A stretch of DNA of 7,585 nt from assembly GCA_002373555.1 (NCBI GenBank), contig DFKM01000212.1, positions 1-7,585 on the forward strand, read 5' to 3'. Positions 6,098 to 7,585 of the stretch are shown piece by piece. The translations under genes were made by a program, and so were the position numbers. The notes under the pieces were generated by a model. It was not told where the DNA came from. It did no database searches and saw nothing but the letters and a program-made list of their open reading frames with translations. Positions within the stretch are counted from its first letter, which is position 1; each line of letters begins with the position of its first letter. This DNA comes from Lachnospiraceae bacterium UBA3645. GTDB lineage: Bacteria; Bacillota; Clostridia; Lachnospirales; Lachnospiraceae.

Positions 6098-6973
6098 TCA
6101 TGACATTTTGATATGTACTTTAGGTCTCAGTCTGAATACCTTGCCGTAGGAAACGGCATAATGCTTGTAAAAACCTCTGTTCTGCGCGAACAGCGGATCA
6201 TAAGCCTTCCCGTTGATCTCCGTCCAGGCATGTCCGCCGGGTCTGGGCGAATCCATGCAGACATAGACTTTCTTATAGCCGACCGCCTTTGCCAGATAGG
6301 CAAATGCTGCTGCGTCTCCCTGACAGGTGCTCCCTCTGCCGTGGAAATGATCGTTCGCATAAAGCGGGATCCAGCCGGGCCTGGTGGTGAACTTTCTCTT
6401 GGTAATATAGGACTTCTTCATCACCCATTTGAAGACTGTCTTCAGCTTGGCTGCCTTGCTCATCTTCGGTGTGGTAATATCCGCAGCGATCTTTCTGGCC
6501 GTCTGATAGGTATCATAGTCATAGGCATCGAGCTTCGACATCTTTTTTCCCGAAGGATAGTAGTATTTGCTGCCTTTCTGATAAGCCTCGACGGTATTCT
6601 TTTCCGTGATGAAATATTTTACTTTGTCAACCTTTTTGTCTTTGGTGACGAGCACGCCTTTTTTGCTGAAAAGATAATATTTCTTTTTGATCTTCGTGAA
6701 ACCTGCAGCCGCGGAATGATCTTTTCGGAAATAATACTTCTTCCCGCCGATCGTCTGAAATCCTTTCTTTTCAAAGCGCTTTCCGTCGCTGTCATAATAG
6801 AAAAGCTTCCCGTCTTCTTTTACCCAGCCGGTCTTTTTCTCCACCGCAGTTTCGGTTTCCGCAGCAGTTGTCTGCGGATCAGCGCCTTCCGCTGCATAGA
6901 CCGGGCCGGTCTGCACGGAAAGAATACCCGACAGAAGCAGCAGCGCAGCCGTCATCCTGATCATTTTTTTCAT
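6098..6973 (-). CDS. Secreted transglutaminase-like protein with cell-wall-binding repeats (first gene of block)
   Basis: A 291-residue exported protein. The ATG at 6973 is chosen because AAAGGAG lies about 9 bp upstream and a signal peptide follows (MKKMIRMTAALLLLSG, cleavage after PVYA at about residue 27). An in-frame ATG at 7018 would sit only a few bases from the predicted transcript start without a ribosome site. After a Thr/Ala/Glu linker (28-46), residues 49-127 form about four cell-wall/choline-binding-type repeats (GWVKEDGKLFYY, IGGKKYYF, KKKYYLFSKKG). Residues about 155-275 form a transglutaminase-core fold with all three catalytic residues: Cys217 (RGSTCQGDAA), His248 (GGHAW) and Asp259 (AYDP). 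Known family members are wall-associated cysteine peptidases or cross-linking enzymes; which reaction this one does is unknown. The fold is a strong call, the substrate is not. Confidence 0.85.
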   Translation of the reverse strand: MKKMIRMTAALLLLSGILSVQTGPVYAAEGADPQTTAAETETAVEKKTGWVKEDGKLFYYDSDGKRFEKKGFQTIGGKKYYFRKDHSAAAGFTKIKKKYYLFSKKGVLVTKDKKVDKVKYFITEKNTVEAYQKGSKYYYPSGKKMSKLDAYDYDTYQTARKIAADITTPKMSKAAKLKTVFKWVMKKSYITKRKFTTRPGWIPLYANDHFHGRGSTCQGDAAAFAYLAKAVGYKKVYVCMDSPRPGGHAWTEINGKAYDPLFAQNRGFYKHYAVSYGKVFRLRPKVHIKMS

Positions 6974-7032
6974 CTGAACATACTCCTTTTCCAGGCTCAG
7001 ATCAGATCTATCCTTCAAAATCCGTATTCTTC

Positions 7033-7061
7033 ATTTTACAATCCGTTATCTAAAGTGTCAA
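7033..7061 (-). promoter_or_regulatory. Sigma-A promoter of the cell-surface protein block
   Basis: Reading the minus strand, TTGACA (plus-strand 7056-7061) is followed by exactly 17 bp and TAAAAT (7033-7038). The -35 box is a full match to the consensus and the -10 box has five of six bases. Transcription should start near 7026, giving a leader of roughly 50 bases before the ATG at 6973. This is the only strong promoter seen upstream of the five-gene block. Confidence 0.85.
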
Positions 7062-7069
7062 GAAATACG

Positions 7070-7082
7070 GGACGCGGCGTCC
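7070..7082. promoter_or_regulatory. Odd-centred palindrome upstream of the promoter (possible operator)
   Basis: GGACGC-G-GCGTCC is a perfect 6+1+6 inverted repeat lying 8 bp upstream of the -35 box of the next promoter. A one-base centre makes a poor RNA hairpin but suits a dimeric DNA-binding protein. It is GC-rich within an otherwise AT-richer leader. A regulatory role is inferred from position only. Confidence 0.3.
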
Positions 7083-7115
7083 GGAGATTTGACACGATTC
7101 GTCCCGCTGCAGAAG

Positions 7116-7143
7116 ACAAAAAGGGCAGCCGGACGGCTGCCCT
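7116..7143 (-). terminator. Rho-independent terminator of serS
   Basis: On the minus strand a 9-bp stem (AGGGCAGCC pairing with GGCTGCCCT; plus-strand arms 7122-7130 and 7135-7143) closes a 4-base loop and is followed at once by TTTTT (7118-7122; the first T can also pair). It starts about 20 bp after the serS stop. On the plus strand no T-run follows the stem, so it acts in the serS direction only. Confidence 0.9.
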
Positions 7144-7163
7144 CAAATAGCGGTCTGAAATTT

Positions 7164-7585
7164 TTATTTTCCGGGCCTGAGCTCGCTCTTTCCGCCCATG
7201 TAAGGACGAAGGACTTCGGGGATCGTCACGGAACCGTCCGCCTGCAGATGATTCTCCAGGAAGGCGATCAGCATTCTGGGCGGCGCGACCACGGTATTGT
7301 TGAGCGTATGTGCGAAATACTTCTTTCCTTCCGGAGAGGTCACGCGGATGCGCAGTCTCCGTGCCTGGGCATCGCCCAGATTCGAGCAGCTGCCGACCTC
7401 GAAGTATTTCTGCTGGCGGGGAGACCATGCCTCCACGTCCACGGATTTCACCTTCAGATCCGCAAGGTCTCCGGAGCAGCACTCCAGCGTACGGACCGGG
7501 ATATCCATGGAGCGGAACAGATCGACCGTATTCTGCCAGAGCTGGTCGAACCAGTAAGGAGAATCCTCGGGCTTGCAGACAACGA
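7164..7585 (-). CDS. serS: Seryl-tRNA synthetase, C-terminal part (5' end outside window)
   Basis: Seryl-tRNA synthetase charges tRNA-Ser with serine in the cytoplasm (class II synthetase). Only the last 139 complete codons plus the stop are present; the frame stays open to the window edge, reading VVCKPEDSPYWFDQLW before the internal Met at 7508, so that Met is not the start. Visible family landmarks are the active-site stretch FEVGSCSNLGDAQARR, then HTLNNTVVAPPRMLIAFLEN (motif 3 region with its Arg) and the near-terminal IPEVLRPYMGG. The NNTVVAPPR version of motif 3 differs from the GSGLAVGR form of many bacteria and is, as I recall it, typical of Clostridia. A terminator follows the stop closely, so serS is transcriptionally separate from the genes to its left. 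Confidence 0.95.
   Translation of the reverse strand, partial: VVCKPEDSPYWFDQLWQNTVDLFRSMDIPVRTLECCSGDLADLKVKSVDVEAWSPRQQKYFEVGSCSNLGDAQARRLRIRVTSPEGKKYFAHTLNNTVVAPPRMLIAFLENHLQADGSVTIPEVLRPYMGGKSELRPGK

Noticed and set aside
4721..6103. 460-codon plus-strand open frame across two surface-protein genes
   Set aside because: Antisense frame kept open by codon bias; it spans a gene boundary and lacks a start signal or recognisable domain.
6974..7018. 15-residue upstream extension of the first transglutaminase gene (MKDRSDLSLEKEYVQ)
   Set aside because: It would begin only about 8 bases from the predicted transcript start without a ribosome site, and would bury the signal peptide; the ATG at 6973 has AAAGGAG at proper spacing.

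Overview
The window looks like a low-to-moderate GC Gram-positive chromosome, most likely a Clostridia/Lachnospiraceae member. The grounds are strong AGGAG-type ribosome sites, a textbook sigma-A promoter, U-tract hairpin terminators, Lys-rich secreted proteins with YYF/GK cell-wall-binding repeats, and a seryl-tRNA synthetase C-terminus of the clostridial type. This placement is inferred from style and not from a database match. Every supported gene lies on the minus strand, so the biological order runs from the right edge to the left.

Right edge (7585 to about 7116): the 3' end of serS, closed by a strong hairpin/T-tract terminator. Next comes a sigma-A promoter (TTGACA, 17 bp, TAAAAT at 7061-7033) with an odd-centred 13-bp palindrome just upstream. 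It drives a tight block of five genes for exported proteins (6973 to 2890; gaps of 12 to 48 bp, each gene with its own ribosome site). Three encode a signal peptide, a Thr/Ala/Glu linker, YYF/GK cell-wall-binding repeats and a transglutaminase-like domain with an intact Cys-His-Asp triad. One has the same N-terminal plan but ends in a small non-enzymatic domain. The last is a lipoprotein with a long Thr/Ala/Glu linker, an SH3-type domain and a polybasic tail. A terminator follows at about 2875-2827.

Left part: a two-gene unit made of an MBOAT-family membrane O-acyltransferase (AlgI/DltB-like) and an overlapping membrane-anchored SGNH/DltD-like protein. This is the usual pairing for acylating an extracellular polymer. 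No dltA or dltC is visible. Positions 1-226 hold no convincing gene. The stretch is rich in inverted repeats and carries one open plus-strand reading frame entering from the edge, so it may be a repeat, a structured RNA or a gene end.

Working model (inference): the block is a cell-surface module. Wall-bound transglutaminase/cysteine-protease-fold enzymes, a non-catalytic sibling and a membrane-tethered SH3 lipoprotein would be co-produced, next to genes that acylate a surface polymer. The substrate and physiological role cannot be read from the sequence.
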